Under the pieces are notes generated by a model. The model was not told the DNA's origin and did no database searches. It saw only the letters and a program-made list of their open reading frames with translations. 64,000 nt of DNA from Pyronema omphalodes (lineage: Eukaryota; Ascomycota; Pezizomycetes; Pezizales; Pyronemataceae): positions 310,001 to 374,000 of the forward strand of contig JAJJXM010000035.1 in assembly GCA_024516155.1 (NCBI GenBank). Direction: 5' to 3'. This document shows positions 13,279 through 26,137 of the stretch, one piece after another; position 1 is the first letter of the stretch, and every line of letters begins with the position of its first letter. The position numbers and the translations under genes were made by a program.

Positions 13279-13788
13279 ATAATGTATCTTCATAGAAAAA
13301 GGTAGATAGTTCATATTCATAACTGCTAGGGAAGAGGATTCATAACTGCTACGGAGGTGCGTTAATTTCAAGGCTCAAGATATCTGATAATTTTTGATGA
13401 TATTCGACGATATTGTTAAGGGAATTTTTGAGGGAATTTTTGAGGGAATTTTCGAGGGAATTTTCGAGGGAGTTTTCGGGTTATTGGGTCGGGTTGTTGG
13501 GCTGGGGCTTCCTGGGATTGGGGCTTCCTGGGTCGGGGCTTCCTGGGTCGGGGCTTCCTGGGACTGGGACTGGGTTGCGGGGTGTGGGGTGCGGGGTGGG
13601 GGGGTATGTGGATATGTGGATATATACTTAACTTGTAGATAGAATGGTTTTTTCGTGATAGATATAGATATGAGGGTGGGTAGGTAGGTAGGTGCTTATT
13701 ACGGATTGCAGATTGAAAATTGTAAGGTTACGGGTTTATGAGGTTACGAGGTTACGAGATCACAAGCCGCAGCCCCACCCGGTCCACC

Positions 13789-14010
13789 CAAAATCACCAA
13801 AAATCACCAAAAATCACCCAAAATCTCCCAAAATCTCCAAAAATCACCAAAAATCACCAAAAATCACCAAAAATCACCAAAAATCACCAAAAATCACCAA
13901 AAATCACCAAAAATCACCAAAAATCACCAAAATTCACCAAAAATCACCAAAAATCACCAAAAATCACCAAAAATCACCAAAAATCACCAAAAATCACCAA
14001 AAATCACCAC
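13789..14010 (+). repeat. (AAAAATCACC)n 10-bp minisatellite
   Basis: About 22 copies, with a few variants near the left end (CACCC, TCTCC) and one ATTCACC near 13930. No spacers separate the units, so it is not a CRISPR-like array. Confidence 0.93.
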
Positions 14011-14398
14011 AAAAAAACCTGATGCAGTAACAGTAATCCAGCATAACAATAATGCATAAATCAAAAACCCCAATCTATATATTCTAATTGCGTCCCGTAG
14101 CCTCCCACCCGCATCCCCCACCCCCCAATACACACCCCACACCCCGATACACACCCCACACCCCAACACCCCACACCCCACACATACACACCCCACACCC
14201 CAACACACACAAACAAACAAACAAACAAATAATCATACATCCCCAACTATCTCTAATATTCTAAGCACCACACTGCACCAAGCCAATCAAATCAAATCAA
14301 ATCAGTCCATCACAACGATAATAACAAAAGTTTCAAGCCACGAGTTCCAAGTCCAAAGTCCAAAGTCCAAAGTTCCACAACAAACAAACAAATAAAAA

Positions 14399-14463
14399 GG
14401 AAGGAAGGAAGGAAGGAAGGAAGGAAGGAAGGAAGGAAGGAAGGAAGGAAGGAAGGAAGGAAG
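14399..14463 (+). repeat. (GGAA)n microsatellite
   Basis: Sixteen perfect tetranucleotide copies. Confidence 0.95.
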
Positions 14464-14536
14464 AAAATGAAAACTCCCAACAAATACGGTGAATCAAGGA
14501 AAAGGTAAATCAAGGAAAAGGTAAATCAAGGGAAAA

Positions 14537-15049
14537 GTAAACAAGTAAACAAGTAAACAAGTAAACAAGTAAACAAGTAAACAAGTAAACAAGTAAACAA
14601 GTAAACAAGTAAACAAGTAAACAAGTAAACAAGTAAACAAGTAAACAAGTAAACAAGTAAACAAGTAAACAAGTAAACAAGTAAACAAGTAAACAAGTAA
14701 ACAAGTAAACAAGTAAACAAGTAAACAAGTAAACAAGTAAACAAGTAAACAAGTAAACAAGTAAACAAGTAAACAAGTAAACAAGTAAACAAGTAAACAA
14801 GTAAACAAGTAAACAAGTAAACAAGTAAACAAGTAAACAAGTAAACAAGTAAACAAGTAAACAAGTAAACAAGTAAACAAGTAAACAAGTAAACAAGTAA
14901 ACAAGTAAACAAGTAAACAAGTAAACAAGTAACAAGTAAACAAGTAAACAAGTAAACAAGTAAACAAGTAAACAAGTAAACAAGTAAACAAGTAAACAAG
15001 TAAACAAGTAAACAAGTAAACAAGTAAACAAGTAAACAAGTAAACAAGC
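14537..15049 (+). repeat. (AAACAAGT)n octamer array, about 64 copies
   Basis: About 510 bp of an 8-bp unit, perfect apart from one unit near 14929 that lacks an A. The minus strand is open in all three frames over the array because the octamer has no stop codon in any phase; those frames are not genes. The array starts about 100 bp downstream of the stop of the minus-strand gene at 15150-16998. Confidence 0.97.
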
Positions 15050-15149
15050 AACCCTCACCCCGATCAATCTCCAATCTCCAATCCTTAATCCTTAATCAAC
15101 GGCAAAAACAAAACCAAAACCAAAACCAAAACCAAATCCCAAATTCCCT

Positions 15150-16998
15150 CTAAACACCGGCCAAACCCTCCTCCTTCTCTGCATCTTCACTTTTCCTTCT
15201 CCCCTGAATCTTTTCCTTCGTCCCTTCCTTTACCCCATCCAACCCCTCAATTCTCTCCTCCAAACTCTCCATTAACACAGCATGACCCGTTCCCGGTGTT
15301 GTTTCCGGGGTATTTTTCGGTGTTGGTAACGTCGATATGGGTGCCGTGCTCATATCTGCTAGTAACTCCAGACCCGGGGCTGGTACGTCGTGTTGGTTTC
15401 GAGAGGTTGGGGTGAAGATTGAGGCGTGTGATGAGAAGGAGGAGGGGAGGGCTGATTGTGATGGGGGTAATAAGGGAGGAGGAGCTTTGGGGGGTGGACC
15501 TCGGGAGGGAGAATGGTTGGGTTGGCGGGGGGATGCGAATTGGTTTGGTGATGTGAAGGGACCTGATTGTAAAGGTTGCCGGTTGGGTGAGGTAAGGGAT
15601 TTGCTGGGTGATTTGAAGAGAGTTGATTGGCCGGGAGGTGCGAATTGTTTTGGTGAAACTTTTTGGCCGGGGGAAGTTTGTTGGCTTGGTGAAGCGAATG
15701 GGCCAGATATTCTTTTTGGTGAAGTAGTGGGTAGGGTTCCTGCTGGGATTCTGGGGGAAGGACCTGTTGGGCCTAATGGAGCTGGTAGGGTGGCTCGGTA
15801 ATTAGCTTCCCGCTCTTTTCGAATGAGCCAAGCTTCGGTTGATTCCCGTTCTTCTTGTGTTGTTTTACTGGTTTTGGAAGATTCGAAGAGATTTTGAGTA
15901 TTGCTGAATTTTCTTGGACTGTTGTTGGTACCGTTGATGCCTTTATGACTATTCGTTCCATTTATACCTTCTTTACCACTGTGGATATTCCCACTGCTCA
16001 TACGCCTACTGTCTGCATCTCCATTGCCTTGCCCCACCTCCGGAATAGTAGGAATATGTGGCACTGATTGTCTCCTCTGGCTAATACTATGCCTTCGCTC
16101 ATAAGAATCTCTTCTTCCAGGTTGATGAATATCAAAACTCGGTCTTCTTGGATATGGACTACACTGCATTGGGGATTCCCAATGTTGTGGACCATAAGCT
16201 GGATACGAGGGTGATAAATCCACCGCATCTGGATTTGGGAAATACGGCGTGATTACCGGAGTATTAACTGGTTTATTCGGTGGGGGATACAAGGTGATAT
16301 TTTGTGGAGGATCCGCTGGGATAACCTCCAGTAGAGGATCAGTCAAATTCGTAGGTAACCCTTTTTTCTTTCGGTCCGCTTTGACCCACCCGCTGGGGTG
16401 GGCAATGGGATATCTAACATATCGTCCGCCATGGGGATTATAGGTTTCGGGATAATCGGGGTTGTAGGTAGGGTAGTAGTTGTAGTCTGAATAGCTGTAA
16501 TCGGGGTGGTGTTGGTCGTAGTTTCGGTAGCCTGGTACAGATGGGCGATGGGGTTCAGTTGTAGGTCGGGGGAGATTTTGAGGGAGGGATAAAAGATTGT
16601 TAAACGGTATGTCGGTTTGGTTGGTGTACATTTTGTATACGGCGAGGTTTAGACGAGCTATTAAACGCTGGGACATAGTTAGGGAGGAGGAGGAGGAGGA
16701 GGTCTGGTGATTTGGTGTGATTAGCAGTGTTCGAAATACTTGAACGGAGTACACCAAGGGATCCTAGGATCAAGCTACCAACCTTCTGAACCCTGCTGCT
16801 ATCATTTACGGCGCGTTGCCTAGGTGTAGATAATTCATCTTTTTGAGTTCCATAAGAAAAGTATCCAGGTCCGCTATGAGGAGTTTGCTGTTGAGGTCCA
16901 GGGCGTTCTTGGTGTGAAGGCGCACAGTTTTGGATTGCTGAAGAATCAAAGACAGTTGAAGTGCCCTCAGTGCCCTTTAATGGCGATTGCGACTGCAT
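15150..16998 (-). CDS. Unknown proline/serine-rich protein
   Basis: Spliced model on the minus strand: 16998-16783, 16703-15150, giving 589 aa. The intron (79 bp) has a GTTGGT donor, a GCTAATC branch site and a CAG acceptor, and joins two phase-0 exons. I do not recognise a family. The N-terminal 75 residues are Gln/Ser/Pro-rich. A short amphipathic stretch (SQRLIARLNLAVYKMYTNQ) follows the junction and may be the only folded part. Next comes a Tyr/Pro/Asn-rich segment, then repeated SPxQxxSPGQ-like motifs around residues 400-480. The C-terminus is charged and Lys/Glu-rich. The composition suggests a largely disordered regulatory or scaffold protein. The ATG at 16998 is the first in frame and gives a clean N-terminus. 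Confidence 0.75.
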
Positions 16999-19271
16999 GA
17001 TGGTAAAGAAAAGATACCCCGCTTCCTGAGATTGTTAGATTCGAGGTGGGGTGTGAATGGTGGTTACTATGATTTCTCGTAGAGATCTCGTAACTGATGA
17101 TTTCGCGTTGCCACTTTCACGCGTTCGCGTCGTTAACTGCGGGGAGCACAATCGACGTGCAGGGAAGTTACCGTCGCGCAAAGGCGCGAGACTCCGAGTT
17201 AACGCAAATACGTGATCCTTGCAAGTACGGCTCGTTTCGATATAGTTTAGCGAAGCGCAAAGACGGAAAGCTCGAATCGAGAAGCTCGCTCGTGTGTATG
17301 TAGCATAGGCCAATTTCCCAAAAACGCCTCTTTTCATTAATTCCCGACGTAAATAAATTTAACAAATTTAATTCAGAGCACAGTCTAGAATTACTTGATA
17401 AAATTTCCGAAAATAGATGATGCCAAGGCGTAAATAGGGCGTGATGCAAGATCAGGTGAAGAAAGGTTTAACGGTATGTATGCAACGTTAAGTTACGGGG
17501 AGCCTTATGCATGACGATCTCTTTGCGGTGGTGCACGCCATTGTCGCGTAGCGGCATAGACGCGCTACTTCCTGTAGAACCGTTGAAATTGACGTTCTCG
17601 GTTATGTACTGTGGTTGTTGGTGGCGGATGACTGCGGGCTGTGGATTGTTAAGGTTGACGAATAGAATGATGGATATAAATTTGGAGACGGAATCACGTC
17701 ATCTAGCATTCAAAATGGCGTCTGTGGGTTTTGCTTTTGAATGTGTTTTGATTTTTATATTTGTAGTCTACATATAATGAAAGTTCGGAAGTATCAATTC
17801 AGTTACACGCTGCTGAGCGTGGTGCTGACAAACAGTATGTGACGAGGGGTACACAACCTATCAATTTCGAGTGCGTCACATTCTCGCATAAAGTTTAATT
17901 TCAAAAGTGCTCTCCAAACGAGCATAGCAAATATCAATTCTCGCCGAAATCTCTGTAGCCGGACCCTGTAAACCCTGCATGGGTTTAGAGCACAGATCCC
18001 CAAATTCTTCTGGAACGCGGCATTAATATTCTTGAATTTTATTAAGGCTTCTAGAAGCCATTTTCCAACTTCCATGTACTATCCCTCGACGTAGAACCAT
18101 TGCACTTGAGAATGTCATATATGAATGTTTCACATGGCAACGGCAGCTAAATGGTTAAGTTCGATATTTTCCGCCGAGTACATTCAGTTTTTTATTGATA
18201 TTCGCGAATATATACAACTAAATACAATCCATGAGCGTTTCACCACATGTTCCAAGCAACCAAGCGCCGTGAAGACTCTCATCCCTAGTCTGGAAGAACC
18301 CCATTAGGTATCTCCGTCTCAACGAACAGCTCTGGGGTGATTTTCAAGTAGCATTAATCTAAAAATCTACCGATGATTCACCAAAGACCACAACAAACTT
18401 CAGCTGACCCAAAGCATAAGTGCAACTTGAACTGTGCGTTGGAAGAGATGGAATCAACTAACCCGCCTCAGAATCAGTAACTGATACTAGATATCACAGC
18501 CAACTTTCTCAAGTTCTGGGGGCTTAAACATTCGGCCTGTGATAATAAAGAGCTAGTATGGCTGGTACTATGACTATGAGAGTACACAGAATCAATATTA
18601 AACCCAACCTCTGAATTCAGTAATTAAAACAGCATCCAGTCCATTTGGGGTTTCATTACTAGACAGCCCGTAAATAACTGGAAGTATACAGCTCTGTTTT
18701 TAAACAATTTATGTTCAAACCATACATCAGAGGATAGAACCATTTTCCCAGCATGAAACAAGAATAACCCCCAAAACAATCCCACACCAACTTCCAATCC
18801 TAAAACCCACCACCAAACCCCCAAACCCAAAACTTTCAGTTACTCACCATATGTTACAATATCATTCATCGAATCTTATCCTAACCAGCGATGAGTTAAT
18901 GGCCTAAACAAGAACCTACATTTCCCCATTCATTACACTAAAACTGGAAGCCCTCCCCAATGAAAAATAAAACAATGGTAGCCAATCAAACAATCAAACA
19001 ACCAGCGTTGTGATTATAAAGTACACCAGTTCTCCCGTTTCAACAACCCTGACTGTTTGACTCTAAACAATCGTTGATTTATTCATATGAAAGTAACTTA
19101 TAAAACTTGTACAACTAGACTAATATTTTGGTAAAGTAATTTTGAGACAAGGGTGGAATATATACCTACATCCTACGTCTTATGTCTTACGAATAAAAAT
19201 AAAAACTGATAATCTACATAATACCTCTATGATTTCAGTGGTTTTTTTTTGTTTTGTCGAAATTGGGGTTT

Positions 19272-19330
19272 TATGCATACAGCATACAGCATACAGCATA
19301 CAGCATACAGCATACAGCATACAGCATACT
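19272..19330 (+). repeat. (CATACAG)n heptamer repeat
   Basis: About eight perfect copies of a 7-bp unit. Confidence 0.9.
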
Positions 19331-19828
19331 AATTTAAACCCCCATCATACCGACATTCAAGACTGTAATACATATACCCATGTATCTTTTTTTTTTTTAA
19401 TTATCCCTATTGTACTGGCCACCAGATTCCACTTTACTTCACACCAAACCCAGCTGGCATATATCCAAATCCTGATTTCAATAAGAAACCACAACGATAC
19501 TATAACTTGTAACTTATAAATCCGCAATAACCTCTAATTCCTTTTTCTCTAACAATCAACCTCCACCTCCCCCCCTCCCCCCCTCCCCCCCTCCCCGCCG
19601 TCCACAACCCATCCACATCCACATCCCAACCCAACCCAATCACATCCCAATCACATCCCACCATCCCATCCCATCCCATCCCATCCCATCCACCATCACG
19701 CCATCCCAACCCAACCCATCCCATCCACCATCCACCATCTCAGCATCTCAGCACCATCATATCCCATCACTCGATATCCTCCATCACTTATGCCAAATTT
19801 TTATCTATTGTGTGGGGTATACTCCTTA

Positions 19829-20128
19829 TATTTTATTTATATTTTATTTATATTTTATTTATATTTTATTTATATTTTATTTATATTTTATTTATATTTT
19901 ATTTATATTTTATTTATATTTTATTTATATTTTATTTATATTTATTTATATTTTATTTATATTTTATTTATATTTTATTTATATTTTATTTATATTTTAT
20001 TTATATTTTATTTATATTTTATTTATATTTTATTTACATCTTATTTATATTTTATTTATATTTTATTTATATTTTATTTATATTTTATTTATATTTTATT
20101 TATATCTTACTTATATCTTATTTATATC
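19829..20128 (+). repeat. 11-bp AT minisatellite (TATTTTATTTA)n
   Basis: About 27 copies of an 11-bp unit with few substitutions, mostly near the right end. All three plus frames are open with an 11-residue period, which is a consequence of the unit and not of coding. Confidence 0.95.
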
Positions 20129-21905
20129 AGGAATCAAGTTTGATGTGCTGTGCTGCGTTTTGTGCTGTGTTTTGTGGATTGACGAGGTGTGTGGATTGAC
20201 GAGGTGATATGTGATGTTGCGGTGAGGTGTATGGTGTGAGGTTGCGGTGTGATGAGGTATGCTATGATAGTTGCTGTATTGTATTACGTGCGGTGCTGCC
20301 TGTATTGATGTAATACAACACAACACAACACAATACAATACAATACAACACAGTATCCAGGTGCTCGCAGTATATATCCGCAATATCCGCAATATCCGCA
20401 GTCCGTACCCAGCACCCTCCTCAAAACCCATCACAAACCGGGAGCCTGCATTCTGTAGCTGTGGTTATGGCTATAGCTATGTCTACATAACCTATATAAC
20501 CTCTATAACCTATATAACCTATAACCTATAATCTATATAACCTATAACCCATCAATGATACAAACCCAACCAAGCCACCGAAGTCTCCGGAATGCATACT
20601 GAGTGAGTGAGTGAGTGAGTGAGTGATACAACAGCCCAGAAAAATAGTTATAAACGTAACATAACAATCCTCTAGAACCATGAATCATAAACCACGAACC
20701 ACGAACCACGAACCACGAACCACGAACCACGAACCACGAACCAAGAACCAGAAAAAAAGTATTAATCAAGCATGTTATTAAGTATATAGAACCTATTGAA
20801 CCTATTGAACCTATGCCATTTATGCCAGTTATGCCAGTTATTCACCCTATCCAAACTCTCCACCCTCTTCACCTTCCTCACCCTAACACTCTACTCTATC
20901 CGTCTTCAGTATCAAGAATCAGAATACCCTTTTCCTCTTAATTGTACCACCATTATAATACGGTATAACAAAGTAAGATAAAAGATAAAAGAGTAAAGTG
21001 TAAACCCTTATAATCGACTGAATCCCGAGTAAAAAAGAAAACAACTTCTTAAGATTCCCAACAAAACCTTTAAACCATGCAATTATAAAATGCCTTTTGT
21101 TTTTCCGTTTTGTGTTGAATGCAATCTCGATCAATCAATCCTCTTGGTATTTATAATTGAATTCCTTGATTCCCTGGTTCCTTGGTTCCTCCTCTTCCTC
21201 ATCCTTATCTTTCTCCTGTTCCTCTTGGTATGCTATCCATAATTCACCCTATCCTGCTAATCCTAATCCACCTTATCAATATCCTCCCAATCCTCCTCCC
21301 AATCCTCTTAATTCCTCCGATTCCTCCGCAATGATATAAAAACGCATTCCATCTAAAAAAGAATCCCACGCTGCACGCTAAGCTAAAGGAAAAAACCCCA
21401 CAATATGCGACTCCAACAAACTAGTAGCTCCTTCTTATTCCCTATCCTATCCTATACAGCTATTCCACTTTCGCACGGTCCGTCTGGGTATAAAAAGTCC
21501 ACAATCCTGCTTAAGAAAAAAAAAATGGTCTATGCGATATATGTAGCCTAAAGCAAAGGTGATGTTGATGACTCCCCGGGATATAAAAGAAAAAGAAAAA
21601 GAAAAACCGAAATAAAGTCCCAACTCCGTATAGAAAAAAGTTTACAAATGAAAAAATGAAAAATGAAAAAAGAAAACTCCCGCCGGCTCCGACGAATATG
21701 ATTAAAAACACGCTTCTATGCTGGTATTGGTGATGGTGTTGATTGATTTGCTGGACGATTAAAGAAAATGTGGTTTCTGAGTTGCATGTTGAGTTCTGAG
21801 TCTTTAAATACCAGGGGCGGCCTTAGAAACATTACAGCGGCCGCTGCAGTCGCTAGGCACAGGCATATAAGCCATAGCAGAACTCGCCAACAACGAGGCG
21901 GCAAA

Positions 21906-23364
21906 CTAAGCACCTGTCCTCAATCGATGACTCGGCATTCTCCAGCTGACCAAATCATCTCTAGCCTCAAACTCATCTATTTCTCCTTGGCTCTTGTTGG
22001 TTTTTCCTGATGAAGTCCTTGACCTTGCAGTCATAACCGACAATGCATAACCCTTCTTCTTCCCATTCAAAGAAGCCGGTTCAATAGTTGTAACCGACAG
22101 AAGCTGGGGTTTGTCGCCATGGGTACTAGTAGTAGGAGTACTTGCAGTGACTGAGAGTTGAGAGAGAGAGTCGCTATCTGATGCTTCCGAAAGACGGACA
22201 GATTTTGGTTTACCACGGCGTCCTCCAGAAGATCCAGACCATCCATCTCCACCGGCAAAGATATCCTCAATACATTCATCGGCATTTAGTTCGCCAGGGA
22301 TCAATTGCCAACTCGCGGCTAAAGTCCGTCGGTACATGTCTTGCGTTGCACCAGTTTCGCGGGACTTTGTGTATTGCAGGTGCATATCTGTTGTGCAGTT
22401 TCAAATTAGCATTACGGGATGACAAGGATCGGGGATTACTGATGGGAGGGGAGTTGAAATTCGGAGATAGGAGGAGCAAGGAGAAGGTTATGAATAAGGG
22501 TGAGACGTACTCCGTGAATCATCAGTTTCACGCTGTTCATTGATGATTCCTGCAATTCCGGCAAAGACCTGGGCACCCTTCAACTGAGGGGCCTGGTAGT
22601 TTGTATCTCCACCAATTTGGTGCATTTCAATCCCGACTTTTACTGTAGAATTGATCTTTGAATCTTGCATAAGGTAGCGACGGGTTTCTTTTTCTAATCC
22701 TGCGTATTCCGCGAGATTAACACGGACAATACCCAAGAGGATTCTCTCTCGGTCTCCGTATTCTTGATGGACTTCCATGATTAGGTTAAGGTCCGAAAGC
22801 ATATTCCCCTTTCCTATTGTAATGCGCAGGGTGGGGATTTTGGCAGTGTAGTTCCATAATACTTTATGGTCTTTGATGGGTTCGCGTTTCGTGCGGCCGC
22901 GACAATCGGCGCGGGTGTTGCCTTCGATATGCCATTTAATGTAGGCATGGCCGGAGACTAGAGGGACATTGTTGAGATCATGGAGCTACGTAGAAAGCGC
23001 ACGGTCAGTCTGGTTCGCGCAAGTATAGAATAAGGGGGAAAGCTCACCTGAAGCTCCAAGTCGAATTTCGCCTATGCAGGCTTCACGTCAACACGGCGCA
23101 TTTATTAGAGTCACTACTAAAGGGACTTACTCGACGGTTTTTAGGAACTAATAAATTGTCAATACCAAGGTCTCTTATCAGCAAATGTCGTCTTAGGTTC
23201 CTTGAAGCATTCGAAAATCCAGAAGAAGATGAAGAGCTCCGGGAGAGGACAGGGGATAAAATCGGCGGGGAAAAGAAAGTAGGAGATTCAGGAAGAGGCG
23301 GCGGCAGCACAAACGGCGAGCCAAGGGTATGTATGGAGGTCGGCCTCGTACCAAAGGTTTGCAT
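21906..23364 (-). CDS. NT-C2 domain protein (EEIG1/EHBP1 N-terminal type)
   Basis: Spliced model on the minus strand: 23364-23131, 23071-23048, 22985-22511, 22387-21906, giving 404 aa. Residues 79-240 match the NT-C2 pattern: AKFDLELQLHDLNNVPLVSG, then a KWHI strand, a basic TRADCRGRTKREPIKDHKVLWN segment in two parts, and ILLGIVRVNLAEYAG. This domain is a C2-like membrane- or lipid-binding fold that in animals links Rab and actin functions; the fungal role is not defined. A disordered Ser/Pro-rich N-terminus precedes it and a Ser/Thr-rich tail follows. Exon 2 is only 24 nt but is in frame, and its residues complete the first beta strand. Introns carry GTAAGT, GTGAGC and GTACGT donors. The gene is divergent to MED31, with about 1.8 kb between them. 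Confidence 0.88.
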
Positions 23365-25154
23365 GGTGGCTGCTCTTGAAAGCTGAACAGCTTATCGGAA
23401 CAGATAAATAACGGAGGGCAAAACAAGGTCCGCGGCGGTCATGACATATAAGATCGGTACCGGTGTCTGCAAGATGTTACGTCGTTTAACGTCCTAGGTT
23501 GTAAACTGGTACAGCGAGACCTAGGGAATCTGGCGCGATTCTGGACCGATCCTGGTTGTTCTGCTGGTGGTGTTGTGATGTGCCACAGGTGTCCTAGGTT
23601 GTAGTGAGGGTGAGAAGAACCGACAGGGAAGTTGGGGGGCGGTCGAATGTGTGGTTGAGGAGGGGGTGCTGCTTCACGTTTTCTGGGGGGGGGGCAGACA
23701 ACCCTGAGTCGACGGTGAACTCTGGCGGGAAAGAGTGGTAGAAGAGGAGGAGACGGGGTAGAGTAGGTAGACAGGTGATGGACGCTGCACGATATATTGG
23801 ACCTGGCCTGGCAACGGGAGCTGCTATTCGCTAGGATGGGAGGCGTGCCCAGACACTTGTGGGATTAAGAAGGTGGATTAGCTTGATTTTAATTAGGAAT
23901 TACCTGCGACCAGTTGAAAGCGGACAGGCGCAATTGCGATAGTAATAAGAACGGGAGTGTTTAGTGGGAGGAGAGTAAGTTTGGTAAGTATGATATGGGA
24001 GATGGGGTAGCTGGAGGAGGGGGGAGAGGGGGGGAGAGGGGGAGGAGATGGGGGAGGAGATGGGGGAGGAGATGGGGGGAGGAGAGGGAGAAGGGGGGGT
24101 AGGGAGATAGGAGGTGGTATACAGAAAGATGGGTTCCCGCTGAGCTTTCCGCTGCTGGTTGGATATGTAATAATAATAGAGTGGAGCGACTCCCCCTAGA
24201 GTTCGCCGAGGAACCGTCGCCTCTGAATGTTCCTGGCGTCGGAGTCGGTAGTGAAGGCTGTTCCTTGCAGGCCGCTTTCGTCAGGAATGACAAGACGCCG
24301 CCGTTGGCTTTGTCTGTCAATCCGAGGCTTGTTTTCGAGGTAGGCGAGAGATGGTTGGCGGGGGGATGATGATGGAGTGGGGGATGAGGTGGGAGTGGAG
24401 TGGGGGGGGGGAAAGTGGGGAGGGGGAGTCTCGAAGTGAGAAAAGTAAAGACGGTACGAAAAGATAGATAGATGTCTTGAAGTAAACTTCTCCTCGACCA
24501 CAGGAGAACGAGCACAGGGAGACAATATACCCACTCTCGCCGCCGCAGCAGCAGCAGCAGCAGCAGCAGCACGGTCTCTTTCCTCAACGTGGAAACGAGC
24601 AGTCTACATACAGTCAACCTTGGAGGCTTGTGCTGTGCTGTGCTATGCTGTGCTATCTTTGTCTGTCGAACCCGATGGTCTCCAAAACGTCAAAGCTCTC
24701 TCGCTTAACATCGAATGTCTTGGGAATGGCGAAGTAGAGTAATAATAAATAAATATTGACAGGATCCGGGCGGAGCTACACGAAAACGAATGGAATAATT
24801 GGCGAATGGCGTAGTTGACAGGTTTCACTATCCATAGGCGTGCGAATCGAGGGAATCACGAGAATCAAGAAAATCAAAGAAAATCGAGAGAATTAAAAGA
24901 ATTAAAAGAATCCAATAATATGTAGTGATCCAAAAAGCTTTGTCAATCTATTGAAGTCTTAGTGGAAAAAGGCTGACAGCGAGTATATACAAACCAATCC
25001 AGATCCAAGCACTCTTTGTTCTGTTCTATTCAGTCGGTATGTATGTTATGAGCCTGCCTGCTCGCTTGCTTATCCATAGCAACAACCATCAAGTCCGCCC
25101 CAAAGTTCAAAGTTCGAACGCGAAAGCAACGCGACACCCACGCGACAAACCACC
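23365..25154. promoter_or_regulatory. Shared divergent promoter region, NT-C2 gene and MED31
   Basis: This 1.8-kb interval separates two divergent starts (23364 minus, 25155 plus). It contains a purine-rich stretch (23990-24110, GGGGGAGGAGATG-like units), a (CAG)n run at 24546-24570, and AT-rich DNA at 24840-24930. Open frames such as 24181-24369 have no support. Individual promoter elements cannot be assigned by eye. Confidence 0.5.
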
Positions 25155-26137
25155 ATGGCCACCTCACAGCAACCCTCGACAATCCCCACCTCTGGACCTG
25201 GCAGAACACGTTTAGAAATTGAACTTGAGGTTTGTTTCTGCTTTTCTATTCCCTACTCCCCATTCCATATTCCCCATTCTCTTTGTCGTCGTAGCTTTGT
25301 CACCATCAAGCTTCCCGCAACGACGTAACGACGTGATGTAATCACCATGAAAGCTCGAAACCCGTAAAACTGGCATCCCAAATATCTACATAAAAACCAA
25401 AAAGCTAACCCCACAAACCCTCTTGCAGTTCGTACAATGCCTCGCAAACCCATTCTATCTTTGTCACCTCGCGCAAACGAAAGTCCTGGAAGATCCAAGG
25501 TTCATCAATTACATCACATACCTGAACTATTGGCGGGAACCTGAGTATGCTAGGATGTTATCGTAAGTTCTCTGTTGACTTTATTACCACGCCCGCATAT
25601 GCCCGCACGTCCGGGTGGGGTGTTGAGGGGAGGAATGGTTCGTAGGGCTTTGTGCTATGCGTGCGGGCATCCGCCATCTCTTCCCAAAGCTCTAGAAGCT
25701 CCAGCCTACCATACCTATCAACCCCCCTCCTCCCTCCATCCCTCCCACCACCCTCCTTCCCCCCGCTAACCTCCCACAGGTACCCAATCTACACCCTCAA
25801 TGCACTAACACTCCTCTCTGAACCACGGTTCCGGATCGAAATCGCGAACGCCGGGTTAGCATACGAAATGCTCTCTCAGATGGTACAGACGTTTCTTCCT
25901 GTTCCTGTGTCTGTGTCTGGTGGGGATGTTAAGCCCGAGAATGCGGGGATTGGGGGTAAGGAGGAGGAGGGTAAGGAGGTGAAGAAGGAGGCCTTGGCCA
26001 CGGGGGAGAAGAAAAATATAGCCTTGGGGGTTGGAGAAAAGGGGATTGCTGGAACAGGGGAGAAGGAGAAGGAGAAGGAGAAGGTAAAGACGGGGACGAA
26101 GAAAAGTAAGGGGATTGGTGCGAATGGGTCTAGTTGA
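25155..26137 (+). CDS. MED31: Mediator complex subunit MED31 (Soh1)
   Basis: Spliced model: 25155-25229, 25429-25562, 25780-26137, giving 188 aa. MED31 is a small, highly conserved subunit of the Mediator middle module, which bridges activators and RNA polymerase II in the nucleus. The MED31 core spans residues 19-85: [39 protein letters not shown] and [19 protein letters not shown], with [12 protein letters not shown] and YWREPEY as hallmark motifs. Both introns (199 and 217 bp) fall inside the core, and both junctions restore it exactly. The C-terminal part from about residue 110 is a Lys/Glu/Gly-rich low-complexity extension, a common fungal addition. The ATG at 25155 has a favourable CACC context and is the only one giving the conserved N-terminal strand. 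Confidence 0.95.

Larger units (their letters stand above)
12234..15149. other. Repeat-dominated spacer between converging genes
   Basis: This lies between the 3' end of the acyl-CoA ligase gene and the 3' end of the minus-strand unknown gene. It holds four copies of a 28-bp repeat of the AGAGGGGGGAGTTTTGGGGTGG type (12280-12370) and CTTG-rich DNA, then the arrays listed separately. The long open frames here are artefacts of repeat units without stops. Confidence 0.7.
16999..21905. other. 4.9-kb AT-rich spacer without supported genes
   Basis: It begins with the probable promoter of the minus-strand 589-aa gene. The part at 17000-18900 is non-repetitive, but I found only short frames on either strand with no splice-compatible extension and no family motif. 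From 19200 onward it is rich in simple repeats: CATACAG, the 11-bp array, CCCAT-rich DNA near 19620-19690, (TGAG)n near 20600, and ACCACGA heptamers near 20695-20745. The A-rich DNA at 21350-21700 is probably the 3' flank of the NT-C2 gene. Confidence 0.55.

Noticed and set aside
13789..14010. Regular repeat that might be read as a CRISPR array
   Set aside because: Units are directly adjacent with no unique spacers, and the genome is eukaryotic. It is a minisatellite.
14494..15074. Three overlapping minus-strand frames of about 185 codons with an LVYLFTCL period
   Set aside because: They are translations of the AAACAAGT array, open in every phase; one indel moves between them. No coding evidence.
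17511..18075. Facing frames of about 90 codons on both strands
   Set aside because: No conserved motif, no splice partners, non-ATG or weak starts; compositionally ordinary AT-rich spacer.
19790..20207. Three plus-strand frames of about 120-130 codons with a FIYILFIFYLY period
   Set aside because: They are translations of an 11-bp AT repeat, not genes.
23961..24617. Minus-strand frame of 218 codons
   Set aside because: It is Leu/Pro/His-rich translation of purine-rich low-complexity DNA in a divergent promoter region.
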